Shown: positions 25,004-32,148 of the stretch, in pieces
How the letters are laid out: each line of letters opens with the position of its first letter
How positions within the stretch are numbered: the first letter of the stretch is position 1
Source: DASUPK01 sp963831605
GTDB taxonomy: Bacteria; Actinomycetota; Thermoleophilia; Solirubrobacterales; 70-9
DNA length: 64,000 bases
Assembly: GCA_963831605.1 (NCBI GenBank)
Contig: CAWHQR010000005.1
Span: forward strand, 449,416-513,415
Direction: 5' to 3'
Made by a program: the position numbers and the translations under genes
Notes under the pieces: generated by a model
Database searches by the model: none
What the model saw: only the letters and a program-made list of their open reading frames with translations
What the model was told of the DNA's origin: nothing

Positions 25004-25816
25004 GTGGCCCTCCGCTGTGTCTACACCGACCTCGACGGAACCCTGCTCGGAAGGTGGGGATCCCTCTTCCGCGACGCCGATGGCGAGTTCTCGATGCTGC
25101 AGGCCCGTGCCCTGGAGGCATGTCACCGTGCCGACGTCGAGGTGGTGATCAAGTCCGGCCGCCGCGAGGGTTCGGTGCTGGAGGACGCGAAGCTGATCGG
25201 CTCCCGCTCGTACATCGCCGAGGTCGGCTGTCTGGTCGTCATCGATGGCGAGCGGACCGAGCTGGTCGGAGATGCGGAGGTTGACGAGGGCAGGACCCTG
25301 GCGGAGACGATGGTCGATCGCGGAATTCCCGACGAGCTCTTCGAGCATTTCGGGGGCCGGCTCGAGTGGCACAGCCCCTGGCACCGGCAGCGCGAGCTCT
25401 CGCTGCTCTTCAAGGGGAAGGTCGACGTCGACGAGGCGAACCGGCTGCTCGCCGAGCGCGGCCACCAGGGCCTGAAGCTGATCGACAACGGCGCGATCTT
25501 CGCTCCGATGGACGGCATCGAGGGCCCCGCGCACGCCTACCACCTGCTTCCCGAGACGGCGAGCAAGGCCCGGGCGGTCGCCTATCACCAGCAGGTTCGG
25601 GGCTACGCGCCCGAGGACTGCATCGCCATCGGGGACTCGGTCGAGGACCTTGCCGTCTCCGAGGTCGTCGGCCGCTTCTTCGTCCCCGCCAACGGTCCGG
25701 AGCGGGATCCCGCCCTGCGGGAGGCGATCGGCGGGCGGCCGAATGTGACCGTCACCGAGGGCCGCATGGGAGATGGCGTGTACGAGGCGATCGTCTCTAC
25801 GTTGGCGGGCGGCTGA
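25004..25816 (+). CDS. HAD-superfamily (Cof/MPGP-like, class IIB) phosphatase
   Basis: 270 residues from a GTG at 25004. The HAD motifs are CVYTDLDGTLLG (nucleophile Asp), VVIKSGRREGS (motif II Ser), a Lys near ASKARAVAYH (motif III), and IAIGDSVEDLAVSEVVG (motif IV). The cap is inserted between motifs II and III as in class IIB, which includes mannosyl-3-phosphoglycerate and sucrose phosphatases. The substrate is unknown. Its TGA overlaps the next ATG (TGATG). Divergent from folP by 39 bases. Confidence 0.82.
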   Translation: MALRCVYTDLDGTLLGRWGSLFRDADGEFSMLQARALEACHRADVEVVIKSGRREGSVLEDAKLIGSRSYIAEVGCLVVIDGERTELVGDAEVDEGRTLAETMVDRGIPDELFEHFGGRLEWHSPWHRQRELSLLFKGKVDVDEANRLLAERGHQGLKLIDNGAIFAPMDGIEGPAHAYHLLPETASKARAVAYHQQVRGYAPEDCIAIGDSVEDLAVSEVVGRFFVPANGPERDPALREAIGGRPNVTVTEGRMGDGVYEAIVSTLAGG

Positions 25817-26262
25817 TGCGCAGCATCCACGTCACCCGCACCATTCCCGCGCCTGCCGAGGAGATCTTCGACCGGCTCACCGACCACGCGAACTACGACC
25901 TGTTCCGCGGAATCAACGGGTCGGAGCTCGTGCGCGAGGGTGAGCCGGCTCCCAACGGCGTGGGGGCCCTGCGCCGAATCAAGGTCCGCCCGATCACCTT
26001 CGAGGAGGAGATCACGGCCTATGAGCGCCCGACTCGCCTCGACTACCTGATCGTGAAGGTCAACGTCCCCTTCAAACACGACGGCGGCTCGATCACGCTG
26101 AGCCCAGATCCCGGTGGGACCAGGGTCGACTGGCGCTCCAGCTTCAGCGTGCCCATGCGCGTGGTGGGCGGCGCACAGGAGCTCGTCTGGCAGCCCATGC
26201 TCGCGCGCGGGTTCCGCCGAGTGCTCGAGGACGTGGAGCAAATGCTGGTGACGAAGGGCTAG
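25816..26262 (+). CDS. SRPBCC-family protein
   Basis: 148 residues starting MRSIHVTRTIPAPAEEIFDR, the usual first strand and helix of the polyketide-cyclase/START-like fold, with LRRIKVRPITFEEEITAYER, SITLSPDPGGTRVDWRSSFS and a long C-terminal helix ending QMLVTKG. It should bind a hydrophobic small molecule; which one is unknown. Translation is coupled to the HAD gene by TGATG. Its TAG stop shares CTAG (26259-26262) with the clpP stop. Confidence 0.83.
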   Translation: MRSIHVTRTIPAPAEEIFDRLTDHANYDLFRGINGSELVREGEPAPNGVGALRRIKVRPITFEEEITAYERPTRLDYLIVKVNVPFKHDGGSITLSPDPGGTRVDWRSSFSVPMRVVGGAQELVWQPMLARGFRRVLEDVEQMLVTKG

Positions 26263-26885
26263 CTGCCGCCGTTGGCCGAGAAGCCGGTCCTGCGCTGCTC
26301 GACCTCACGCTGGGTGATCACTCCGTCGATCAGACCGTACTCCGCGGCCTCGTCCGCCTTGAAGTAGCGGTCGCGCTCCATGTCGTCGTGGACCTGCTCC
26401 TTGGATTGGCCGGTGTGCTTCGCGTAGATCTCGTCGATCCGGTTGCGCAGGTCGAGCGTCTCCCTGGCATGGATCTCGATATCGGCCGCGACACCCTCGA
26501 AGCCGCCGCTCGGCTGGTGGATCAGGATCCGCGAATTCGGCAGGGCCATTCGCTTGCCCTCGGCGCCGCCGGTCAGCAGGAGTGATCCCATCGACATCGC
26601 CACGCCGTAACAGGTGGTCCGCACGTCGGGCTTGACGAACTGCATCGCGTCGTAGATCGCCATTCCCGCGTAGACCACCCCGCCCGGACAGTTGATGTAG
26701 AGCGAGATCTCCTTGTCGGGGTCCTCGGACTCGAGGTGGATGATCTGCGCCACGATCAGATTGGCGACCTGGTCGTCGATGGGGGTGCCCAGGAAGATGA
26801 CCCGCTCGCTGAGCAGGCGGGAGAAGATGTCATAGGCGCGCTCGCCTCTGGCGCTTTGCTCAACGACTGTCGGGACCATCGGCAT
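26259..26885 (-). CDS. clpP: ATP-dependent Clp protease proteolytic subunit
   Basis: 208 residues. The catalytic triad is visible: Ser98 in GVAMSMGSLLL, His123 in RILIHQPSGGF and Asp172 in ERDRYFKADEA. ClpP forms a 14-subunit chamber fed by ClpX or ClpC and removes damaged or regulated proteins in the cytoplasm. The ATG at 26885 has AGGAGG nine bases upstream. It stands alone here, without clpX or a second clpP, although actinobacteria usually have two clpP genes. The promoter region is shared with the divergent SRPBCC/ArsR pair and is full of GCAACC half-sites. Confidence 0.95.
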   Translation of the reverse strand: MPMVPTVVEQSARGERAYDIFSRLLSERVIFLGTPIDDQVANLIVAQIIHLESEDPDKEISLYINCPGGVVYAGMAIYDAMQFVKPDVRTTCYGVAMSMGSLLLTGGAEGKRMALPNSRILIHQPSGGFEGVAADIEIHARETLDLRNRIDEIYAKHTGQSKEQVHDDMERDRYFKADEAAEYGLIDGVITQREVEQRRTGFSANGGS

Positions 26886-26916
26886 TCGCAGGACCTCCTG
26901 TTCCGGATTGATATAC

Positions 26917-26967
26917 GCAACCTATGGGTTGCCTGTTGTACGCTAGCATAGGCAACCGTGAAGTTGC
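26917..26967 (+). promoter_or_regulatory. four GCAAC(C) half-sites and leaderless promoter between clpP and SRPBCC/ArsR
   Basis: GCAACC (26917-26922), TATG, GGTTGC (26927-26932) make one palindrome. GCAAC (26952-26956), six bases, GTTGC (26963-26967) make a second one that spans the GTG start at 26958. TAGCAT at 26945-26950 is a good -10 box seven bases before that start, so the message should be leaderless. The two palindromes flank the -10 box, which fits repression by the ArsR protein encoded downstream (inference). They also lie in the clpP upstream region. Confidence 0.6.
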
Positions 26968-27416
26968 GAGACGAGACAGCGGCGCCGGACCACCACGATG
27001 AGAAGACTCCGTGGGTCGAGCGCGAAACCCTGGTTGAGGCTACTCCCGAGGAGGTCTGGGAGGCCCTGACCGACGAGGACCGTCTCGAGGAGTGGATGGC
27101 TCCCGACGTGGAGCTCGATCCGGTCGAGGGCGGTCAGATCGTCGTCCGCGACGGAGACGACGAGCGCAGCGGAACCGTGGAGACCTGGGAGGAGGGAGAG
27201 CGTTTCGCCTTCACCTGGTCGCGCCCCGGCGAGGGCGAGAGCTTCGTGGAGTTCACGATCGAGGCTCTGCCCGGCGGAAGCCGCGTCACCGTCGTCGAGA
27301 CTCCGACATATTCGGCGGCCACGAACACCGCCGCCGGATCGACTGCCCTGGCCGGCGGCTGGGGATCCCGCCTCGCCGGCCTTCGTCACGCACTGCGATT
27401 CGCACTCGTCGCTTGA
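26958..27416 (+). CDS. SRPBCC (AHSA1-like) domain protein
   Basis: 152 residues from a GTG. TPWVERETLVEATPEEVWEA opens the fold; LEEWMAPDVELDPVEGGQIV, GTVETWEEGERFAFTWSRPG and FVEFTIEALPGGSRVTVVET are typical of AHSA1-type proteins. The domain ends with a short helical tail (GGWGSRLAGLRHALRFALVA). The next gene, an ArsR regulator, starts inside its stop codon. This pair repeats the module at 8.3-9.1 kb but with the regulator second instead of first. Confidence 0.85.
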   Translation: MKLRDETAAPDHHDEKTPWVERETLVEATPEEVWEALTDEDRLEEWMAPDVELDPVEGGQIVVRDGDDERSGTVETWEEGERFAFTWSRPGEGESFVEFTIEALPGGSRVTVVETPTYSAATNTAAGSTALAGGWGSRLAGLRHALRFALVA

Positions 27417-27754
27417 GGGCGCCCGCGCATCGACAGGTCGACGCGGTCTTCGATGCCCTCGCCGATCCCACCCGGCGACGGGTGGTCGAGACCCTCGCGC
27501 GCGGCGGGACCGTGACGGCGAGCGGCCTCGCAGAGCAGCTGCCGATCACCCGCCAGGCCGTCAGCAAACACCTCGTCGCGTTGCGCGGCGCCGAACTGGT
27601 CAGCGCCTCGCGGATCGGCCGGGAGACCCACTACAAGCTTCGACCGCAGCCGCTCGACGATGCGGCCCACTGGATTCAGATGGTGAGCGCGGAGTGGGAC
27701 GACCGCCTGGAGGCCCTGCGTCGGTCGCTGGCGAAGAGACAGACCCGCTCCTAG
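27413..27754 (+). CDS. ArsR-family transcriptional regulator
   Basis: 113 residues from a TTG at 27413 that overlaps the preceding TGA (TTGA). RQVDAVFDALADPTRRRVVE begins the winged helix; TASGLAEQLPITRQAVSKHL is the helix-turn-helix and ASRIGRETHYKLRPQPL the wing. The C-terminal helix has WIQMVSAEWDDRLEALRRSL. No metal-binding cysteines. It likely binds the GCAAC palindromes at 26917-26967 and controls its own operon, perhaps with effect on clpP. Confidence 0.85.
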   Translation: MRAPAHRQVDAVFDALADPTRRRVVETLARGGTVTASGLAEQLPITRQAVSKHLVALRGAELVSASRIGRETHYKLRPQPLDDAAHWIQMVSAEWDDRLEALRRSLAKRQTRS

Positions 27755-27781
27755 CGACCACCCCGGCGATCTGCCGGCAAA

Positions 27782-28315
27782 TCACGTCTCCGCGGCCCGC
27801 CGGACCGCAACGCGCAGAACCTCACCGCCGATGAGGCGCTCGAGATGACCGACGACCGCCCATAGGGCCCGAAGGCGAAGGCCCGCCTGGCCATTGACCG
27901 GTTTGATTCGCGCCTCGCTGACCAGGGTGTTTCGCTCTGGGCCCTCCGGCTCGATCCAGTGGGCCAGAAGCACCCTGACGGTGCCGCGCTTGTCCCAGGC
28001 CAGGAAGTCGTCCTCCCCTTCAATCCGGGGGTAGTCCCGCCGAAGCGTCCAGATTCGCCCGCACATCCCTGACACCGACCAGCGAGCCCCCTCGTCGATC
28101 ACGGCGAACGGGTACTGCCGGATCAGATCCCGGAAGAGGAGATCCGATGAGGTGCCGGGGATTCGCCAGCGTACGGCCCGTCCCAGGGTGGGGGCGTCAC
28201 GGAGCCGGACCGTCTCCGCCGCATGCCAGAGGCGATCGGCGTCGGCTTCGGCCGACAGGCGGTGACGGGTGCGCACCTGTGGATTGGGAAGCCATTCATC
28301 GAGGTCGGGGCGCAT
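27782..28315 (-). CDS. conserved protein of unknown function, possibly SRPBCC/DUF2867-like
   Basis: 177 residues from the ATG at 28315 (MRPDLDEWLPNPQVRTRHRL). ADRLWHAAETVRLRDAPTLG, LLFRDLIRQYPFAVIDEGAR, GRIWTLRRDYPRIEGEDDFL and GTVRVLLAHWIEPEGPERNT give alternating strand-helix patterns like the helix-grip fold, and the last block (LRLRALWAVVGHLERLIGGE) looks like the long C-terminal helix. I do not recognise it with certainty. Divergent from the MntR-like gene, with only 22 bases between the two start codons. Confidence 0.6.
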   Translation of the reverse strand: MRPDLDEWLPNPQVRTRHRLSAEADADRLWHAAETVRLRDAPTLGRAVRWRIPGTSSDLLFRDLIRQYPFAVIDEGARWSVSGMCGRIWTLRRDYPRIEGEDDFLAWDKRGTVRVLLAHWIEPEGPERNTLVSEARIKPVNGQAGLRLRALWAVVGHLERLIGGEVLRVAVRRAAET

Positions 28316-28325
28316 GGTCTGCCAG

Positions 28326-28331
28326 TACGCT
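28326..28331 (+). promoter_or_regulatory. -10 box of the MntR/DtxR-like gene
   Basis: TACGCT lies six bases before the ATG at 28338. No convincing -35 box is seen. The spacing implies a leaderless message, like the two ArsR operons. Confidence 0.45.
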
Positions 28332-28337
28332 AGGCCC

Positions 28338-29045
28338 ATGGCACAGGCCACGGTTGCCGAGGAGGAATACCTGCAGACGATGTTCTGGCTCGAGGAGGCG
28401 GGTCTGCAGATCAACGGCGCGAACATCGCCCGCGCGATGCAGCTCTCCCCGCCCACGGTCCACGAGATGATCGGCCGGCTCGAGGAGGATGGCTACGTCG
28501 CACGCGCGGACGACAAGTCGCTCACGTTCACCGAACGCGGCCGCGGGGAGGCGGAGGCGATCGTCCGTCGCCACCGGCTGATCGAACGCTTCCTGACGGA
28601 CGTCCTCGGGATTCCCTGGGACGAGGTCCACGAGGAGGCGGAGCGCCTGGAGCACGCGATGTCGCCGGTGCTCGAGGAGCGAATGCTCGCGGCGATCGGC
28701 GACGCGAAGACCTGCCCGCACGGGCATCCGATCGTGGAGGGAGCCCGTGAGGAGGGCGTCCTCCTGGCCGACGTGCAGCCCGGCGCCGACGTCGTGATCC
28801 TGCGCTTCGAGAACGAGGCGGAGGAGATCCTCCATTACCTGAAGGGCACCGGCCTACATCCGGGCCTGGCCGGGACCCTCGAAAGCTCAGGCGATGACGA
28901 GGTCGTGATGGCTTCCGGCGACGGCGACCACGCAGTCTCGAAGAGCGTGGCCGAGACGGTTTCCGTCAGGGCCGATCCCGCCCCACCGCCTCGGCCGCCG
29001 CTCCCCGAGCAGCTGGTGATCTCCAGCGATCGCTACGGCAGATAA
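28338..29045 (+). CDS. DtxR/MntR-family metal-dependent regulator
   Basis: 235 residues from the ATG at 28338. The N-terminal winged helix is TVAEEEYLQTMFWLEEAGLQ, ARAMQLSPPTVHEMIGRLEE, DGYVARADDKSLTFTERGRG. The dimer and metal domain follows: RHRLIERFLTDVLGIPWDEV, HEEAERLEHAMSPVLEERML, with His and Glu ligands, then CPHGHPIVEGAREE. A third, FeoA/SH3-like part (about residues 145-200) has no assigned metal. The C-terminal 30 residues are proline-rich (APPPRPPLPEQL). Family members sense Mn2+ or Fe2+ and repress uptake genes; no transporter is next to it here. Confidence 0.87.
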   Translation: MAQATVAEEEYLQTMFWLEEAGLQINGANIARAMQLSPPTVHEMIGRLEEDGYVARADDKSLTFTERGRGEAEAIVRRHRLIERFLTDVLGIPWDEVHEEAERLEHAMSPVLEERMLAAIGDAKTCPHGHPIVEGAREEGVLLADVQPGADVVILRFENEAEEILHYLKGTGLHPGLAGTLESSGDDEVVMASGDGDHAVSKSVAETVSVRADPAPPPRPPLPEQLVISSDRYGR

Positions 29046-29102
29046 AGCCGTCGATCTTTACGAGCTGTTAGCCCGGGCTTGAGGTGTGCGCCCGAGACTT
29101 CT

Positions 29103-29111
29103 TGCTACGCT
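29103..29111 (+). promoter_or_regulatory. extended -10 promoter of the 61-residue protein gene
   Basis: TGCTACGCT fits TGnTAnnnT. It is followed by an untranslated leader of about 45 bases that contains GAGT-AAGTC-ACTC and a GGGGGAAAGG ribosome binding site before the ATG at 29160. Confidence 0.4.
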
Positions 29112-29159
29112 CAACCGAGCATAGTCGAGTAAGTCACTCAACAAACGGGGGAAAGGCAA

Positions 29160-29345
29160 ATGGCAATGGAAGCAGGAACCCGCACACTGATCACAGACCG
29201 CAACGTCGCAGAGCGCAGGCTCGTCGCCATCTCCAGGGCGATTGAGGCGCACCGCAACGCGCAGAAGCGCAAGCCGTACCCGACCCGCGCCGAGGACCTC
29301 AATCTCTACAGGCGCGCCCAGGAGATCCTGGGCCACCGGATCTAG
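29160..29345 (+). CDS. small basic protein of unknown function
   Basis: 61 residues, preceded by GGGGGAAAGG at a good distance. MAMEAGTRTLITDRNVAERR leads into two predicted helices (AISRAIEAHRNAQKRKPYP and RAEDLNLYRRAQEILGHRI). It is rich in Arg and Lys with no cysteine, signal peptide or membrane helix. It has its own promoter and leader, so it is probably real. It could bind nucleic acid, but nothing proves that. Its stop shares CTAG (29342-29345) with the aminotransferase stop. Confidence 0.65.
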   Translation: MAMEAGTRTLITDRNVAERRLVAISRAIEAHRNAQKRKPYPTRAEDLNLYRRAQEILGHRI

Positions 29346-30457
29346 GCGGCGGCCTCCGCGTTGCCCTGATCGGCGCGGAGCCGCTCGAGGGCCCGTGCCA
29401 GGCGCTGAACGCCCTCATCCACGTCCGCGGCCGGGACCGGCGCGAACGAGAGGCGCAGGCTCGAGGAGCCGCCCTCCAGCATGAAGTCCGGGCCGGCGAC
29501 GAAGGTGACGCCCTCCGGCTTCGCGGTGGCGAGCAGCGCCTTGCTGTCGACGTCGTCCTTGAGGTCGAGCCACAGGAAGTAGCCGCCGCCCGGCACGACG
29601 AACTCCGCCTCGGGGATGTGCTCGTGGAGTGCCTCGACGAGAGCGTCCCGACGCTCGCGGAGCGCTGCATTGACGACCTTCAGGTTCTCGTCCAATCCGC
29701 CCGAGCGGCAGAGCTCGAAGACGATCGACTCGGCGAGCATGTTCGGGGAGATGTAGGTCTCGTTCGCGCGCTTGGCGAGCATCGCGATCTGCTCCTCCGG
29801 GCCCACCAGGTAGCCCACCCTAACCCCCGGGCTGACCGACTTCGAAAACGAGGAGGCGTGGATGACGCGATCCGCGCCGTCCATGTCCAGCATCGTCTCG
29901 GCGCGCGCCTCGTCGAACGAGATCAGGCGATAGGGGTCGTCCTCGAAGAGGACGAAACCGTGGTCGGCGGCGAGCTGCACCAGTGCCCTGCGCTTCTCGA
30001 TCGAGAGGGTGCAGCCGGCGGGGTTGTGGAAGTTCGGGATGACATGCGCGAGGGCCACCTCGCCGTCGCCGCACGCCGCCTCGACCGCCGCGGGGTCCAC
30101 GCCGTCGGACTCCAGCGGGGCTCCGATCAGCTCGGCGCCGGCCTGCTGGAGCAGGAGCAATGTGCGGTCGTAGGTGGGCTGCTCGATCACCACCCGGTCG
30201 CCCTCGGCGACCAGGTATCGGAAGAGGAGAGCCGCGCCCTCCATCGACCCGTTGGTGACCATGACCTGCTCTGGCTTCGTGCCGTGGAGCTCGGCGATCC
30301 ACTCGCAGAGACCCGGGTGCCCGCGACCGGTGCCGTAGCTGAGCGCCTTCTCCCAGTCGGAATCGAGCGCGTGCGCGGCCGCCTCACGCACCGCGTCGTG
30401 GGGGAGGATGTCGGCGCTGGGCGCGCCGCGAGCAAAGCTGATCGTCCGTTCGGCCAC
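29342..30457 (-). CDS. PLP-dependent aminotransferase, fold type I (MocR-like without HTH)
   Basis: 371 residues from a GTG at 30457. TISFARGAPSADILPHDAVR, LSYGTGRGHPGLCEWIAELH, VMVTNGSMEGAALLFRYLVA and VIPNFHNPAGCTLSIEKRRA are the AAT-I family blocks. The PLP lysine is in ASSFSKSVSPGVRVGYL and the carboxylate-binding Arg in SSLRLSFAPV. Closest in style to 2-aminoadipate or aromatic aminotransferases; the amino acid is unknown. The minus strand carries TATACT 12 bases before the start, a likely -10 box. Confidence 0.87.
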   Translation of the reverse strand: MAERTISFARGAPSADILPHDAVREAAAHALDSDWEKALSYGTGRGHPGLCEWIAELHGTKPEQVMVTNGSMEGAALLFRYLVAEGDRVVIEQPTYDRTLLLLQQAGAELIGAPLESDGVDPAAVEAACGDGEVALAHVIPNFHNPAGCTLSIEKRRALVQLAADHGFVLFEDDPYRLISFDEARAETMLDMDGADRVIHASSFSKSVSPGVRVGYLVGPEEQIAMLAKRANETYISPNMLAESIVFELCRSGGLDENLKVVNAALRERRDALVEALHEHIPEAEFVVPGGGYFLWLDLKDDVDSKALLATAKPEGVTFVAGPDFMLEGGSSSLRLSFAPVPAADVDEGVQRLARALERLRADQGNAEAAA

Positions 30458-30545
30458 TGGCGCATCGAGTATACGAACGGTGCGATACTGAGCCGCGCGG
30501 GGGATGAAGGCCGCTAATTCCCGAGGTCAAGTGGCTTCGGAATCA

Positions 30546-30576
30546 GGATGTCCCTCCAATCCGGGGAGGGGCATCC
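30546..30576. promoter_or_regulatory. 12-bp hairpin in front of the SnoaL-like gene
   Basis: GGATGTCCCTCC (30546-30557), seven-base loop, GGAGGGGCATCC (30565-30576): twelve pairs with one G-T. A possible -10 box AATACT (30597-30602) lies 21 bases after it and eight bases before the ATG, so the hairpin sits about where the -35 contacts would be. As DNA it may be an operator; as RNA it may end transcripts entering from the left. Confidence 0.5.
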
Positions 30577-30610
30577 GTTGCGCCCGATGCGTCGGCAATA
30601 CTGTTGATCG

Positions 30611-31243
30611 ATGCCGGCTTCGCTCGAGTTGGTCAAGATCGCGCTCCAGGCCTACGGCAACGGCGACTGCGAGATCGCACTTGCGCTCGCCGATCCGCTG
30701 ATCCGGTGGGACGAGCGGGCCTCCCGGGCTGACGGCGATCTGGTCTGGAAGCACGATGAGGTCCAGCGAGCGATGCGCCGCTACCTCGACAGCTGGGAGT
30801 CCTACCGCTTCGACGTCGAGGAAATCGCCGAAGTCGGGCCGGGCAAGATCGTCGCCATCTGTCGGGAGCGCGGCAAGCCCAAGGAGGGCACCGAGGTAGA
30901 TCGCCGCTTCGGCGGCCTCTGGGTGGTGGCGGAGGGGAAGATCGCCTCCTGGGTCACCTACCTGGCTCCAAAGGAGGCCGTGCGCGCCGCCAAGGAGCTC
31001 CTGGGCGGCCGGATCGACCAGAAGCAGGTCAAGCGCGGGACGGGGCCCACAGCGGCTCCGCGGGCCCCCGCCCCAGCCGCGGTGCCGCTCCCTCCCGAGC
31101 AGCCAGCCGTTGAGGCCCCAAGCGCGGAAGCGTCAGGCGATGATCGTCAGCGCAAGAGGCCGCTGACGAAGAGCGAGGAGCAGAAGCGCGCGGCACGGGC
31201 GCGGGCGAAGCTCCGCCGCCGCGCCTCCCAGCAGACGGCCTGA
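30611..31243 (+). CDS. SnoaL/NTF2-like protein with basic C-terminal tail
   Basis: 210 residues. Residues 1-125 form a cone-shaped NTF2/SnoaL-like fold: LELVKIALQAYGNGDCEIAL, LIRWDERASRADGDLVWKHD, VQRAMRRYLDSWESYRFDVE and FGGLWVVAEGKIASWVTYLA. A linker rich in Pro and Ala (about 140-175) leads to a strongly basic end (RKRPLTKSEEQKRAARARAK), which could bind nucleic acid or be flexible. No function is known. No ribosome binding site is seen; the start is eight bases after a -10 box, so the message may be leaderless. Confidence 0.7.
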   Translation: MPASLELVKIALQAYGNGDCEIALALADPLIRWDERASRADGDLVWKHDEVQRAMRRYLDSWESYRFDVEEIAEVGPGKIVAICRERGKPKEGTEVDRRFGGLWVVAEGKIASWVTYLAPKEAVRAAKELLGGRIDQKQVKRGTGPTAAPRAPAPAAVPLPPEQPAVEAPSAEASGDDRQRKRPLTKSEEQKRAARARAKLRRRASQQTA

Positions 31244-31269
31244 AATAGATCTCAGCCGGAGAGAAGGAG

Positions 31270-32148
31270 CTAGGCCTTCGCGCCGATCGTCTCGGCGGCG
31301 AGCTGTGCCGTCTCGGTCGGGCTCTTGCCGACGCGAATGCCCTGGGCCTCGAGGGCCTGCTTCTTGGCCTCGGCGGTCCCCGAGGAGCCGGAGATGATCG
31401 CTCCCGCATGTCCCATCTGCTTGCCGGGCGGCGCGGTGAATCCGGCGATGTAGGAGACGACGGGCTTGGAGACCTTGTCGGCGATGAACTCGGCGGCGCG
31501 CTCCTCGGCGTCGCCGCCGATCTCGCCGACCATCACGATCAGCTCCGTCTCGTCGTCCTCTTCGAACAGTGTGAGCACGTCGATGAAGTCGGATCCGACG
31601 ATCGGGTCGCCGCCGATGCCGACGATGGACGAGTTGCCGAGGCCTGCCTGCTTGAGCTCGTTTCCGATCTGGTAGGTCAGCGTGCCCGACTTGGAGACGA
31701 CGCCGATCGAACCGTGCTCGAAGAACTGGGCGGGAATGATCCCGACGTTCGCCTTGCCGGGGCTGAGGACACCCGGGCAGTTAGGGCCGATCAGCCGCAC
31801 ACCCGCGTCGCGCGCCTTCCAGTAGGTGGCGAGCATGTCGAGGACCGGGATGTGCTCGGTGATCGCGATCACCGTCCCGATGCCGGCGTCGATAGCCTCG
31901 TTGATCGACGCGGAGGCGAATCGCGCCGGGACGAAGATCATCGATGTGTTCGCGCCCTTCTCGTCGACGGCCTCCTTGATCGTGTCGAAGATCGGGATTC
32001 CCTCGACGTCCTGGCCGCCCTTCTTCGGCGTGACGCCGGCGACGACGTCGGTGCCGTAGTCGCGGTTGCGCAGGCCGTGGAACGTCCCCTCGCGCCCGGT
32101 CAGGCCCGAGATCACCAGCTTCGTCTCGTTGCCGACGATGATCGACAT
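31270..32148 (-). CDS. sucD: succinyl-CoA synthetase alpha subunit
   Basis: 292 residues. TCA-cycle enzyme that makes ATP or GTP from succinyl-CoA with SucC. The N-terminal CoA-binding fold is KLVISGLTGREGTFHGLRNR and the phosphohistidine loop is GHAGAIISGSSGTAEAKKQA. The ATG follows the sucC TAG with no gap (TAGATG), so the two are coupled. It is the second gene of sucCD. With the mutase at 51-52.7 kb it links propionyl-CoA breakdown to the TCA cycle. Confidence 0.95.
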   Translation of the reverse strand: MSIIVGNETKLVISGLTGREGTFHGLRNRDYGTDVVAGVTPKKGGQDVEGIPIFDTIKEAVDEKGANTSMIFVPARFASASINEAIDAGIGTVIAITEHIPVLDMLATYWKARDAGVRLIGPNCPGVLSPGKANVGIIPAQFFEHGSIGVVSKSGTLTYQIGNELKQAGLGNSSIVGIGGDPIVGSDFIDVLTLFEEDDETELIVMVGEIGGDAEERAAEFIADKVSKPVVSYIAGFTAPPGKQMGHAGAIISGSSGTAEAKKQALEAQGIRVGKSPTETAQLAAETIGAKA

